DNA from: Phoronis australis
Lineage: Eukaryota; Phoronida; Phoronidae
Direction: 5' to 3'
DNA: 64,000 nucleotides
NCBI GenBank assembly: GCA_002633005.1
Contig: NMRA01000056.1
Span: forward strand, 693,165 to 757,164
Shown: piece by piece, positions 25,511 to 39,247 of the stretch
How positions within the stretch are numbered: the stretch's first letter is position 1
Layout of the letters: each line of letters starts with the position of its first letter
The notes under the pieces: generated by a model
Databases searched by the model: none
Told to the model about the DNA's origin: nothing
Seen by the model: only the letters and a program-made list of their open reading frames with translations
Made by a program: the position numbers and the translations under genes

Positions 25511-28041
25511 AAGTCTCCAAACAAGTACCCATGAAGAAACAAAAAATAATTTGTTAATTGTAATTTACTAAGGTGCTTTTTCAGGACTCAAACCATAGGA
25601 ATCAACATTACAGACAACCAACTTCAATTCCAACTCCACATATTCTCTTTATTCCTCAAATTTACAACAAAAATATCTAGAGGGCTCTACAGGGCGCCAA
25701 TAGGGAAAAATCCTGTACAAGCCACTAAGTACACTCCTGTTTCTTGGAAAAGGCAGCTTTCACTGAATTGCACACCATCCCAAAGCTGTGTAACTGCTCA
25801 CTAAAATGGTGGTATCATGTGTGCTATAATGGCTCACAGGAACCAAGAACAGTACTATTTCTACCATAAGGTGACACGTGAAATTCCAAAAATTTCGCCA
25901 AGTAAAAATCCTGGCTGTGCTCAACCTCGCTTTGACGTGGAACTAGTTTAGCAATGGAATAGAGATTACCGCACTTTAAGAAATAATCATTGGGAAACAT
26001 AATGGATATTCGTTAGGTATCAAATGTCAACTTCTGATTCATGTCATATGGACATTATAGCAATTCCAGAGATAGTTTGGTGTGATTATTCACAGTGGTG
26101 AGGCCTGACCTAGCTGAGCAACACTGCAGCCAGGAAGCCCTGCTCAGCAAGTGGCTTTGTTTTCTCTTTACGGTTATGTACGAGACCAGAAAAATGTCCA
26201 AATTCGGCCAACTTAGGAACACCATGTATCAGAAATGAGAGATTGGATTGACATGAAACTTTCAGGTGCTTTGCTTTATGCGTTGTTCTCCAAAATGCTG
26301 TAAGAAATTGTTTCGAAGATGTTCCACTTTCATACCAAATACAAAGCTATTATAATTTTTAATGAAGAAGTGCAAATGTTGCACAAAACGAAATAATTAA
26401 GAAAACTGCAATATTTTTTGAAATTTTATCTTGAACATTTATATTAAACAAGCTTTGATCATGTTATTGAATATTGATACTGCAATTTTGCCAACAACGT
26501 GCCTTTCTTTTTTGCTAAATTTCACTAAAAAAAGACGTGGTCACATGACCCAATTAATGACAAATCGATAAAAAGTAAAATTCAAATTCTAAAAGCTATA
26601 CCAACTATCTATTGTTTTGTAGACACTTGGCTAAATATGAAGACTTGTCGACAAGATACCCTACATACCGTAGTCTTAACTTGCTAACAACACCTGAGAG
26701 TTCATTGGCTTGTACAGAATAAAAACGATTGTTAAGATATGATTTATGGTACAATAAACTTTACAGCAAACTCTGTCCCAAACAGAAATATACCACACTA
26801 TAACAGAAATTTTGCCTTGAGGCTATAAAAGCACAAGTCACTTTCTCAGTAGAAGCAAAACTTTGCTTTTACCGAAGTTTCTGTACGTGGAAAAGGTTAA
26901 CTCCCGTAGTTAACCTGCAAGTGAAACTTTGCTTAAAATAAGATTTAAAAGCGAAGCTTCGGTAGTGGGAACACTAAATGCGAAGCTTCATCAAAGTTAT
27001 CGGTAGAGGTCATGGCAACAACATATGATCACATGACTCGCAAAACGTGTTCTTTGTAATAGTAGCATAGCGTGCTCTCAATAGATGGACGTAAATAAAT
27101 ATAAGAAAGCATATCTGATGAAGAATGACACTGATCATTTTCATAGACACCCGTAAATAGCAGGAGAACCATTTTCAATTAGCCTCAAACCCACTACTCA
27201 ATATTCGTTGGAGAGTACGAATGAACTGCGTCGTCTGTTGTCATAGCGGTAACTTTGATATCGATGCTTAGTAAGAAGGGTATGCGACGTTTCGGTGAAG
27301 ATTCGGTAAACCAAAGTTCCCCTAATGGGATAGAAGTTAGTTACACATGGTCATGGACGCCCTGAGAAATTGAGAATGAAATTTTGGATACCTTCTTTTC
27401 GAAACCTTGCACGAACCCCTGGCAGTGGAGCTCAAGTAAAAACTCCCAAGCTGTCTAATGCCCCAGCACAACATGCACATCGTTGTTGGAACAACTGTCT
27501 CAACGACAGTCACGGGCTTCAGGTTTTCAAGAATATTGGCTTATGGGCCAGTGTTGATGAATAGAAGTATGAACTAAGCTGTGAAATTTACCTCAGTCCT
27601 TGTTAGCCTCACACAGGTGAAATGCTCACTTACATAACAACTACATTCTTAGTAAACAACACAAATGTAGTAATTGTGGTTACAATGACGCAGGTAAGGA
27701 GAGAGATTTGTTGCAGACAGATGATGCAAAGACTAATATTCAAATCACATCAATTGGTTGATTCAAACAATTCTCAAGAACACGCCCAACAATCAAAATT
27801 GTTTTTTTCAAAAAAAGCCATTAAAATGTCAATCTCATATCAAGGTACATTAGACAGCAGTAGATCAAAGATAACATAAATTTATAGTACTTTAATACTA
27901 CGGGTGTTTTTACACAAAGGCTTGACACAGAACGAGTGCTCACATCGCGAGTTCTGTTTACGTGACATTATCTGAAACTGTACCATCACGCACTTATCAG
28001 TCACAGAGGTCAGTCTGCGCAACACAAGAGTGAACAATAGT
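25511..28041. other. No gene seen
   Basis: The plus frames at 27370 and 27622 have no recognisable domain and no convincing splice sites. 26850-27010 shares GAAGCTTC and TCATCAAAGTTATCG blocks with the 30506-30940 MITE. Confidence 0.4.
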
Positions 28042-28250
28042 AAATGCCCAAAACCACATAGAATTCACCACATTTCACTCACACTTCTGATGCTGAAAGA
28101 ATGCCGATGACGGCGGCATGAGCTTCGACCGTAGTATCTGCAATAAATGGTCGTTGCTTCGGCTGATGTTTTCATAACACCACGATGCTAAAAACACATA
28201 TAAAAAGGCACATGACAGCTGGAATTCTACATGATTTTGGGCATTTACCA
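28042..28250. mobile_element. MITE of about 209 bp with TIRs
   Basis: The left end GTAAATGCCCAAAACCACAT followed by AGAATTC matches the reverse complement of the right end (GTAAATGCCCAAAATCATGT, then AGAATTC) with few mismatches, giving terminal inverted repeats of about 27 bp. Flanks read CAATA on the left and CAATG on the right, a possible decayed target duplication. Confidence 0.7.
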
Positions 28251-28338
28251 ATGTTGAGCCTGACATGCAGTGCCCTCTTGTGACTGCCTGCAGTGCTGAT
28301 CTAGTTTTCCTTAATGTCGTGTAAGCAACTTGCGCCAT
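28249..28338 (-). CDS. Possible first exon with mitochondrial targeting peptide
   Basis: On the minus strand ATG at 28338 opens 30 codons exactly (MAQVAYTTLRKTRSALQAVT, then RGHCMSGSTL) before GTAAAT. The peptide has four Arg, one Lys and no acidic residue, as expected of a mitochondrial presequence. The donor GT lies at the tip of the MITE at 28042-28250, so the splice site may have come with the insertion. No downstream exon was found, so it may be chance. Confidence 0.25.
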
Positions 28339-30505
28339 GACTATTCGTTCCAGGCAAAACGTTTCATATTTCCACTGTACATGCCTCTTATTGCCAACTC
28401 TTTCATCATTTAAGCACAGTGTGAATGTGTATATGAAACGTTCCTTTCCTCCTCCCCATTAACTTAACATTTAACATTCTTTACATGTTGACTTGATAAA
28501 AAATTATTGTTTGCTGTCTTACAAAGACCAGATCTGAGGCACAGAACTGTAGACTACTCATTTTTTATATTGTCTGGACAAATAATGGGTAAAAAACATC
28601 GAGGGTTTGTCATGTGAAAGTAACTACACACTTACTAGAACAAGTGACATGAGACATTTTCTGAATCATGTTGCTAACAACAACCACCAACAGTAGTGAC
28701 AGTAAAGCAATTACAAAATTATATGCAAAAACACAGCTGTTCCTCGCTGAACAAAAACCTTGAAGGTACATATTACGATATTTTGTAAAAATGCTTGACA
28801 TATTGGTAAAATTAGGCACTAGTAAATTTGAATCAAATTTCGAGTGAAATTTTGTGAACTCGGGGGCCCCTGATGACAAAGTAGAACCGATACAGTTTAT
28901 GAGACACAGTTACAACACCCTACCTATACACATCCAAGGCAACAGGCTACTCGTGTCTGTCCAGTTGTTTTGATATCAAACAGAAAATTTTAATGAGACA
29001 CACGTACAAATTCCAAATTCATTGACCATTTATAGTACATCATATCATCAGAGAACTCAACAGAAATGAATTTTTTCAAGATTGCATAGTAGTTTGCCTG
29101 TGGCCTGCTTCTCAAGCATTCTATTGGCTTTTTTACTTCCAATTTCAGATCAATTTATGGATGGCTTAGCCTGTTTCACAATAACAGACTAAGGTTTAAA
29201 GTCAGAAATTTGTTAATGACTTGTAGTCAAAGAACAGAAATCTGTAGTCTGCTTGAATAGACAGAAGACAAAACCTTTTGAAAATGCAAAAGACAAATAG
29301 AAACAATTTTTGGCTATTCGTTACAGTCAAAAGACAAAAGTCAAGAGTCTTTTCAAGAAACAAACTACAGGAAATAAAATACGTACGTGTGTGTACGTGT
29401 GTGGGTGGGCGTGCGTGTGTGTGTACACTAAAACTGAAATGGTGACATGTCTCTTCAGAATAAATCGGTTTAAATTATAGCCTCGTCAGCCTTCAGAGAT
29501 TGAGTAAAACAGTTTCCTAACACGAAATTACACTCCAGGGATGGATTTCAAACATGATAGTCTTTTGGAAATATTAACACAGCTAATACGCCCGGAAATG
29601 GGGAAAACATTGAATGAGATAGACCGCAGGAACTCGACTACAAATTTGCAAAACACGAGATAAAATATAAAAGATTGAGCCCAAAGACTGAAGAATACAT
29701 GAAACCCTGAGGATGCAGTAAACAACAATTCATCAAGAGTTTTATGCGCCTTCTAGTAATCAATATTAATTGGCAACTCTCGCTTGTGACCTTCTAACAA
29801 ACTTTTAACTGGAAATATACCGGTACATCAACTACTAGTAGTACGATACAACAGGAGAATGCTAAGCCCTCCCCAGCTCAAAATAAATTTCAATTTGNCC
29901 CCCCGAAAGTGCCCTCGAGTTCCCACTCCTTTCATTTTACAATGGCTCCTTCATTGTGACAATCCTCAATCTTAGAACAATTTCTTAGTTGGAGCTCTAC
30001 AATAAAACATAATGATAAAAGTGTTTATTTGGAATTACTTATTTTTATGAAAAAAGCAAGTTTCGGTTACCATCATATTGTGTCTTTAACTGGTGAGACT
30101 TCATCGTAAGCACTGTCTAGTTGTCGTAAGGACAGAAAATTGTTGTCAACCCATTAGTAAATGTGTCATAGATTTTGACAAGAATCTGCATGTATCATGT
30201 ATTCATCAGTTTTAAGAAGAACTTACCGGTAACTTTCGAAAAAATCAATATGATTCTTTCTTTATGGCCGTACGAAATTTGAGCTCGCTAAAAACTATAA
30301 GATTTATGAACAGTCAACAGTCCGTGAAAGGTTGACAATTTTGACCTGCCTGTATTTGTGGCAGAATAAGAGACAATTTTGGCAATTATTTTTTATTGCA
30401 ATGACTAAAGACTTACCACCTATACCACTACCAACACAAACACCTGCCCTCAACTCTACAGGGCATCCAATCAAATAAGTACAGATCAATTATATTTAAC
30501 CTTCT
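28251..30505. other. No gene seen; GT-rich microsatellite
   Basis: Apart from the exon candidate above, no coding sequence is supported. A GT/GC-alternating microsatellite lies at about 29385-29427 (TACGTGTGTGTACGTGTGTG). One N is at 29898. Confidence 0.5.
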
Positions 30506-30940
30506 TAAGTCCCTTCCACACTAACATCAAGGAGTACATGTTTTCGGGGAGTTACGGTCAGTATGAACGGTTAACTTCGGTCTCATCAAAGTTATCGCCT
30601 GGAGCCAGTGCTATCGTCAACAATTAAAGGGTAGTGTCATCACTTATTGATGCTTAGAATTTGCTTGAATAATGACCAATTGAATTAGAAATAAGTTCTA
30701 CATCAATTAGCACACATAAATGTTCTCAAGTTGTAACATTAAAAAATGTTAGCGCGCACCTGATGCACCACCGTGATGCACCACCGCTACCTTGTAGTAT
30801 TATTTCGATGACGACAGCGCCACCTAACAGTTACTTCAATGCCGTTACTTACCGAAGCTGGTATGAACAATTCAATTAACTTCGCAGTTTACGTCAACAC
30901 TCAGCTCATAATGGAGTTAAGTTAGCATGAAAGGGCCTTA
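30506..30940. mobile_element. MITE of about 435 bp with imperfect TIRs
   Basis: The left end TAAGTCCCTTCCACACTAAC is the imperfect complement of the right end GTTAGCATGAAAGGGCCTTA. Inner blocks GGTTAACTTCGG and CATCAAAGTTATCG recur near 26900-27010, so the family is dispersed. It carries no coding frame. Confidence 0.6.
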
Positions 30941-31345
30941 CCCTACTTAACTATAGAAACCAACCTCAGAACATGATGTTCACAATACATGTCTGAAGGT
31001 CTTCTTTCACTTTCTATCGTGCAGATTCACCTCTTTTTAAAACACATTACACAGAGCTGACCCTAACAACTGCTGCTGTTTTTTTCTTTTTACAGAGCAA
31101 ACAACAGCATTAGTTCCAACCGACCAGTTTCCAAGCTGTAGCATAAAAGGAACACAAGTGTAGATTGCAGAGGTTATTGTCCTCAAATCACATCAACTAA
31201 AGCTGCTTTCATATTAGGGTTAGTCTGGACTAGTTTGCTGTAGGAACATATTTTAGATCAGCCTGATAACCTACTGTACCTGTCACCTTTGTCACTTGAC
31301 AGGACATAAACACTCCATCACTCTAACATTGAAGCTTTAATGTAC

Positions 31346-33807
31346 TACCGTAATCGTTCGGGTTAACGCCCCTACTCAGTTAACCGCCCATACTCAGTTA
31401 ACCGCCCATCCCCGACTTTAAGTGGATTTTCGATTTAACCACCCACTGCTCGGTTAAGTGCCCCCGTGTGATTTTTGAAGATTTCCAGTTAAGCGCCCAG
31501 CTCTCAGTTAAGCGCCCATCCCCGACTTTTAAAGAATGAAGATTTAGAGCCTAGTGCTAAGGAAACGCGCTATTCCCCGACTTTTAGAAAAAGATCGACG
31601 ATCACAATGAGTGCAACGACGCCGGCACTCCAAGACGGTGGTTTTGCAATCTGAATTACAATAAAGGTAACGAGTTATTGTCTTGGGTCATGAACTCACT
31701 TCAAAATATAATACTTGAACCTTTTGTCACTTTATTTTCTTCCCTTGTTTGCAAAGTTTAAGAATGCCGCCGGCGTCAAAACCTCCGCTTTCAGCGACTT
31801 TGTCTGCCGCGCTGAGTTTCCGTCTGCAGTGCACTAGATAAAACATATATTCCAAAAAATCAGGCCAGAGAAATGTGACAATGGTTTTGCCAACCCTCCA
31901 AATTATATTAAGGTGGGAAGCTCTCGTATTTTGAACAAATCTCACAACTCACGGAAAGATGTCAAATTCTCAATATTTTGATGAATATAACTGCCGGGTT
32001 ATAAAGGATGTGGGGCGACCAAAGGGACAGTACAAGTGCCTTACTGGGTTACCGATTTCGTTGCTGCCTGTCGATTTCTGAATTCAAATGTTGGCAATAA
32101 TGTATGTTTGTGTATGATCTTGAAGTAATAAAAAACGGCTAGTCAAATTTTGTTTTTCGCTTATTGCATCTCAGTCAAACTGGTTAGCAGATTTAACTAA
32201 TGTCGCTGGCTGTTCTTTACTATTCTTGCGTCAGCCTACACGTAAGCGTGACTGTGAATTATCATTTCCACATCCCCTTTTTAGCCATCCAGAATAATTT
32301 TGTTTATACATTGGCCATTTTCAGCCTGAACAAAAATTCTTACCATTCGAGTCTGAAATATCTACGGCGTACTGCTTGACGATAATGGGTAGCAGATTCA
32401 CACATCTAGTTACAGGGATGGGCTTAGGAGCATCGAGCCGGGAAATACGGCAACAGACTTGACATCGCAGTTTTGGGGAACATTGGCAACGGAGGAATAT
32501 CGTAAAGAACTGGGTCTTTCGTAACAACAGCTTAAAAGCACATAGTCACGCACGTTTTTGTTACTTCGGACTGTCGCTATGTGACTGATTTGTAGTGGTG
32601 CACGTGCGCAAGTTCCCACACCTTGGAGTGCATGTTACCTTGACACCAACATGTGATTGACAGGTGACTCACACGTAGGCCCTACGTGCGTGCTGAATAC
32701 CGCCACTATCTTTGGCCATAAAAAACGAGATGCATATTGAAAGAGGCCGTTATATTAATTGACGGCATTTCCAAGTCACGATTGTCAGCCAACTGAGACA
32801 TTGCGCGATAACAGCGGGACCAAACAGTGCCGCAGTGCGATATTACAAGTGATATAAATAGGATAATCTGGACATCTTGCATGAAAAATAAATGTTCTAA
32901 CTTCCACCACGAAGGTTGGTAAGGTGATCGTTTAGAATAATGAATTGAAACATTGCTGTTTTCTGACATTTTGTAACATATTTATGCAGTTGCTTGAAAT
33001 TTCATTCTCGATCGACGACTGGCTCGACCACCCCCGATCCTCGTCTTACTTCTTTGCATAGCATGTTTGGCGCAACGGCAAGAGAGCAATGCCGGGCTGT
33101 CGAGATAACACAGCTAGCCGCAGAACCATACGCTGAAAATGTCATTGAGTCATGGAGTGTCGACTTTAACATCCCAAACACAAAAAAACAACAGAGTTAA
33201 GTTTTTCAAACATTTATTACAACCAATTTTAAAACTGCTCTCTGAGTCGGAACTTGACAGCTACATATAGTACGAGACTGTAACCATAAATTTGATGTCT
33301 GACCTCGGCAACACGTGAAGCTTGTACACGCGCACTTAAGCAGGGTCACATCTTGAAACAGTTTTAATTCTAGTGGAGGCTGCGAGGTCACTGGTCGTCT
33401 GCGCACCGCAGGACGGCACGGGGCTATTACTCAGCAATTTTGTAAATTTAATAGTGAATGACTAATCTGAGGTCAAGAGAACCTTTGTTGGGATCATCCG
33501 CTGTTATGATGTTTTCACAGTCATTTGGCGAATTGACAATAAAGCTCTTTGAAAAGGGCTACGTGTTCCAAGTATGATTGTCGTGTTCCAAGTATGATTG
33601 TCGTGTCGGGATTTAGATCGCCAGGTAAGATTAACCGCCCAGGGCGGTTGTCTGTCGTAATAAGCGCCCATGTTTGGTTAACCGCCCATCCCCTACTTTA
33701 GGTGGATTTTCGATTTAACCGCCCACTGCTCGGTTAACCGCCCTCCCCCCGATTTTTTGGATTCGCCAATTTAACTGCCCAGGGCGTTAACCCGAACGAT
33801 TACGGTA
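31346..33807 (+). mobile_element. TIR DNA transposon with GTTAACCGCCC subterminal arrays, long copy
   Basis: The ends TACCGTAATCGTTCGGGTTA and, reverse complemented, TACCGTAATCGTTCGGGTTA are identical for at least 20 bp. Both may be bounded by a TA dinucleotide. Inward of each end is a cluster of short GGTTAACCGCCCA or AAGCGCCCA repeats spread over about 200 bp. Such clusters are typical transposase-binding arrays in hAT and CACTA elements. The interior (31560-33600) contains only short minus-strand frames and no catalytic motif, so the element is non-autonomous. A core near 32720-32950 recurs in the hAT-like element at 41395-41590. Confidence 0.85.
32720..32950 (-). repeat. Core segment shared with the 41 kb element
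   Basis: Read on the minus strand, blocks such as CGATCACCTTACCAACCTTC, GTGGTGGA, CAAGATGTCC, AATATCGCACTGCGGCAC and GTGACTT appear in the same order as in 41425-41590 on the plus strand. Indels change the reading frame between the copies, so the conservation is at DNA level rather than protein level. Confidence 0.75.
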
Positions 33808-36539
33808 AACACGAGATGTCACTCCAGTAATACTTCTAACGATCTCTAGTATATCCGACCACCAATTGTCACTCTTATTTTGAGACATGTTTAAGATAAA
33901 AATTTTACAGTGAACAGTAAGTAGACGTAAATAACATCAACGTCGAGAGTGTGCGAAATGGCGGGAAGAACTCCGCATTCGCGTGAAGTGGGGAGAAAAT
34001 TTAGGGCGGTCGAGCAATTAGTCCAGACCAAACCTTGCATACTGCGCTTACATAATAGGACCAACTTAAGCTCGCTAGTCCGGTATTTTCAAAAATACTA
34101 AATTTAGTACCATATTAAATTGAGACCGCTCTATATCACCTTTCGAATTGGGTCTAAAATTCTTTCGTTAAGAAAGAACGTTATTCCGCCAATAAAATAC
34201 CTATTGCAAAAGGCCATTAAACTAGGTCATAGTTTAGCTCCAAATTTTCAACTACAGGAAAATCTCGTCAATTTTGGACAGAAATAATTCCAAAATTGGT
34301 CTTTATTTCTCAAAAGCTTCTGTCATCGTTTTGAATGAGCACAATTTCTCAGGAAATAGTCTGAAGGTACGGTAGTTATGACCTCTAGACCTTTAAAGTG
34401 TAATAGCATGTATTTAGTGCTACTTATCTTTGATTAAAAAATGAAAACAAAATTTTATTAGTCAACAATATTACGCCCAAAATTGCAGAGATTTTACTAC
34501 AACTGCTTGTGCTCACACCAGGGGGAGCTACAACAGCTAAAGCTCAAGTTCCTAACTTTAGTCATAAGGTCAGTGCCTTTAGATTCAAGTTGAACAAATA
34601 CCGCCCTGGAGCACCTTGCACTAGCGCATCTTATCGGCCCACACACACACATATAACTAGGGTAAGTACGGCAGCCGTTGTTCTGTGCATGACAATGAAC
34701 AGTTAATGTGAATACTGGGTAGAGCGCAAAAGAAGGCCTTTCTGTATGATCCGCAGCTGATAATTATTTCTGCCTTGTCCCAGGTTTGCAGCCACACAGG
34801 AATTAGAAGTGGCGCAAGTTACCCTAGAACAAGTCACCCTACCTAAATAAGGTGGGGGTAAGTTGCACTAGTCTAATATCGCCCACATAGCCTCCAAACC
34901 TATCCACAACTCCTTCCATGAGTAACTTGTTCTAGCGCAAGTTTGAGTGGAGAACACATGAAACTGCACTGACTATTCACACCAATTTACAACTGCTTGC
35001 TGTACCACCCTCACAGAGGGTTATAAAGGTGCTGCAGTTAAAGCTGTTGCAACAGTTTTTAAACAACCCAACCTTTAAATCAGATTTAAAAGATATAACT
35101 GCTTTGGTTTGAACAGGCCATAATTTGTAACAGGCTGTACAATGAATATATAGTGGTGAACTATTTGGGGTAATACTGTAAATATCAATGCTTTATAAAA
35201 GACAATTGTGATTTCCAACATTGCTTTGACCCAGTCATTTAATTGAATGGGCGCACACTCCAATGGGTGTGAGTTATGGGAAAAAACCACTGCTGTTATT
35301 GAGCTGCCAACAAACAAGACCATGAATCTAATAACCCCTCCCCCCAGTATGATAATTATTTTCGCCTATTTTCTATTTTTCAGAAGTTGGTTACTTTAGT
35401 GCAAATAACTGAAAGTTGTTTTACATCTCCACATTGCAAGACAAAAACTTTCTCAATCCTGGTTTTCGTGGAGATGCTTCACAAAACAGGATTTCCTGTG
35501 TTGGCCATATTATGTTTACTACTATTTTACGAATTTTTGTTTCTCTGAGGCGGACCTTTTTGCCCACTTCACCAATTGGAGTACAGCTCATTCAAGCCCC
35601 CCCCCGAGCCCNNNNNNNNNAAGCCCCCCCCCGAGCCCCCCTTGGTGCGCACATCTACATTGCAAAAGTAATCTAAGTACAGAAACTCTTCATTCATTTC
35701 ACACAAAAACACTTACCAAAACTGTCCTTTTTCTATTTTTCAATGGCTGCAACAGTAAAAAATCTTTCCCAAATGCCAATTTATGACAATCTACCAGGTG
35801 AAGACTAAGGTATGAAGGAATACTAAAAATTTTCGCAATCCTTACTTTTTGGGAAACATGACAAAACAAATTTCTCTAGTCCGTCATATTGTGTGCTAAA
35901 TAGGTGAAAACAAATTGTTTTTGTTTTGCCTCACTGACAAGTGATGGCATGAATGAGTGACAGTGACTGACAAAACCCTAACAGACCTGTTGCTATGTAA
36001 ACTTGTTCCCATGGCAAGTCATGATGGCTGTCAATTACCACGAATCATTAAGACACTGATTGGTAAGGAATCTGTAACCAAAAAATAGCATAAACAATGT
36101 TAAGAAAAGATTGGCATGAAAATTCAGTCAAACGTCTGATCCTGATAAAATAAAAAACCTCCCACCTTGTTAGTAGCCTAAGTCAGCCTGTATTTAGAAT
36201 CTTTGCTAACATGCCAGGTCGAATTACAATCACATCAAATCTGCGGTATTACATCAAATCTGGGGTGCCCAACACATACCAAGGAGTTTCAAATTCAACA
36301 AATTCCTTCAGTTTCACAACTACAGATTACTCCAGAAGTCTAAACTAGGGTGAATTGACCATCCTAAGAGCTAGAGCATTAGCCAAATCCCCACTGGAAC
36401 TGGTAAGAAAAAAGGAACCATGTCAAAACCACTTCATCAACTCTCCATTGAGGGATCTACAAGCAGATACACATGGTGAACACTAAAGAAATGTGCAGAA
36501 AGTTGGAAAATCATTCTACACATGACATAACCATCTGTT
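33808..36539. other. No gene seen; 9-base gap and C-rich segment
   Basis: N bases occupy 35612-35620 within a C-rich segment (CCCCCCCCGAGCCC on both sides). TTTCTCTGAGGCGGAC near 35541 recurs near 46032 followed by similar C-rich sequence, so this is another dispersed repeat. No exon is supported. Confidence 0.45.
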
Positions 36540-36995
36540 TGTAGCCTGTTCACACCAAAGCGGTTATACCTTTGGTTTTGACTCTCGGTCGGAACATTTT
36601 AAGATAGGTCTTAAAAGTTGTAACTATACCATGGTTATAACCTTCTGTAAGGGTTGTGGTTTACCAAGATTCTATAAGTTTAAATTATCAGTGTCAACAT
36701 GAAAGTTATAGCCCAGTAGGTGGCGCTGCTGTCAAAGCTCTTTCGAAACAATGGCGTACTGAGGCACTGACAGGGGTGTAACGGAAGGCGACAGCACTGA
36801 TGACTGTACGTGGCACTGCTATCAACTCTTGTTGAAAACAATGGTGCACCGAGTCACTCACTGGGATGAATCGAATAGTGATAGCCCGCCCCGACTAGCA
36901 GGCAAAAATTACAATCAAGGATTACAGCAGCTTAATTGTTGTGAATGAAAACTGCAACAGTTACAACTATGGAACGAGTTACCACTGGTATTTGG
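36540..36995 (-). repeat. Dispersed repeat family E, copy 2
   Basis: It starts TGTAGCCTGTTCACACCAAA, then GCGGTTATACC, the reverse complement of the right end of the copy at 25120-25510. It contains CCAGTAGGTGGCGC at 36713-36726, a complete match to CCASYAGRKGGCRS, followed by TGCTGTCAAAGCTCTTTCG, which corresponds to the middle of the other copies. Confidence 0.6.
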
Positions 36996-39247
36996 TATAA
37001 AAACAGCTATGAAGCAGATCGTTGACTCAAATTGCCCCAAACAACCTGACATGGCAGGAGATACTTCATGTTACAAATACAGCGCAACGGAAGCTGAAAA
37101 TATTAAAAGTACTATTTGTCAAGTTGTTCCCATTTCCAGTGCACAGTATATCAATCCTTCACTTATTTTGTATAAAATCAATAGCCAAAATTACAATTTT
37201 TCCATAAATTGTTAACCTTGCTGCAAACAGTGGAAACTTAATCGAAAGTGCTTTATGACATCTACACAGTATATACCAGTATACACCAGGAAAAAAATCA
37301 ACTAAAAATTTTCTTTCATATTTTTTGTTTTCTCAAGAAATTCAAATGTTCAAGAATCAGCAAAATTCTGCACTTTAGTTGATGACTCACCACAACTGTC
37401 AACAGTGTGATTAACTACTGGCAACTCGCCAAAATGATTAACATGTGCAGATGTTACAGCATTGAAAAATAAGTCACCTGCATGTTATGTCAAAGCTGAC
37501 AACCCTCTTCCCACTTTAAACTGATATGAGGCAACTCCTCTTCTCAGAGGTGTGCAAACGTGCTTAGACGTTTGTTAACAGGTCAAATGCCTGTGCTCCA
37601 CAAAAGTACGCTGAACTCTCATCCATTTCCGACAAAAATAACTGCCATAACTACCCTTTCGTTGCTTTTCAAGGTCTTCTAAAGTTGTCGTAAATGTTCA
37701 CATTTTTTCAAAATATTTTCTGCTGGTAGGTACGGCACTTTTTTTGAACAGGATAAAGAATTAAACGGATGCTCCAAATGCGTTATGAAGAAATGGAAAA
37801 TAAAATTTCACTTGTCTGCCCTAATGAGTCCTAAATTTAGATTTTACTGGGTCACCTGTTCAACGTGGTCCAAGAAAGCCTCTATGAATCATTCAGACCT
37901 CAATGAACATTATTTCCAGTAGTTTGTTGAGGTTCTTTGCACTGCACAAAGCTAATCCTTCACCTATTTAGCATAAAAAGTAAAATTTTATTTCATTAAA
38001 CTTTCCAAAGAAAGTTAACTAGATGAAAATTTTAGCCTGTAATTATGGTTTGCACTCAGTAGGTATAAAAAGACAACGTAAATGACCTTTGAAAACAGCA
38101 GAACGACCATTATCACAGTTTGTTTTTCTGAAATTAGTGAAGAATTGTGGTATTCTTGAAAAAGATGTCCAAGGCTAGCTTGGTGTTAGATCTATATAAT
38201 CATTACATTTTAAACACTTATTGCTAAATAGAAAACATTGTAACACCACAAACAGAAATTAAACCTTGAGAATTTCCTAAATTTCAACGAATACATTTCC
38301 TCCGAAAACTTTCTAAGTGAGACATTGCGAGGAAGTTTACATTACCAAGATTTAATTTGACGATAATGACGATATGAAATCCATTCCTTTTATGAGTGGA
38401 ACCAACTTAAAAGATTTTTGAACCACTTAACCAACGACATCCTACCCAACTTTCAGGCCTAGCATCAAAGGAAAATAGTCATTCAACAAAATGTTTAACC
38501 TACTTAGCAAATTTTAGTGGGCACGAAACAACTACTGTAGCAAACCTAACTTCTATTGTCCCATAAGGTGGGTCAAAATCTCACCAACTTTCGACTAAAA
38601 TAATTGGTAAAATTGCACTTTTTTATTTTTAAAGGGCTTCCAAACATCATTGTGAATGCCTAAAGATTTTCAAGATATCGTCAGTTGGTAGCTATAGAAC
38701 ATAATTTGAATACGGCAAAGCATCATTTTGGAACTACATTTATGAAAAATGACAAAATAAAATTTCACCTGTCCGCCATATTGCAACCTAAATTTCTGAG
38801 ATTGGACTGCATAACTCATAACTAATAGCCATACGTTTTCCCATGGGTGTTTCTAATAGGATACCAGTTGACAGTGGCACAACGCTTTTTCAAGGTGACT
38901 TCACCAAACTGATAAGCAGGGGTTTAACCTAGTTTTCCATGAATACCATGGAGTAGGTCATGAACAATACATCTACCTGTTTGCATCATGTACCACAGAC
39001 AAGTCCCACATGTCAAAGGGAATATTACCTTCTGTCTCATAAGATGACAATACAAGGAGCCTGCAAGATGTGCATGGAGGCGTGACACAGGCATAGGATA
39101 ATATCCACCAAGTTGGGAAAAGGTTTTTCATTAGAATTCCCATGTTAATCATTTTTTCCATGGCTTTAAACCTTCTTCTGAATGCTGAAAATTTTTCAAA
39201 ACATTATACAGTACTATAGAAATAAGTGTGAACTGAGCTTGAAAGTG
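36996..39247. other. No gene seen; repeat fragments
   Basis: 37640-37850 and 38575-38800 carry blocks such as AAAATTTCACCTGTCCGCCA followed by TATTG, the complement of the 39426-39637 family. The rest is AT-rich with no supported exon. Confidence 0.4.

Noticed and set aside
32706-32969. 87-residue minus ORF sharing ISHCGTV with a plus ORF at 41316
   Set aside because: The two loci are homologous at DNA level with frame-changing indels, so the shared residues do not indicate a protein.
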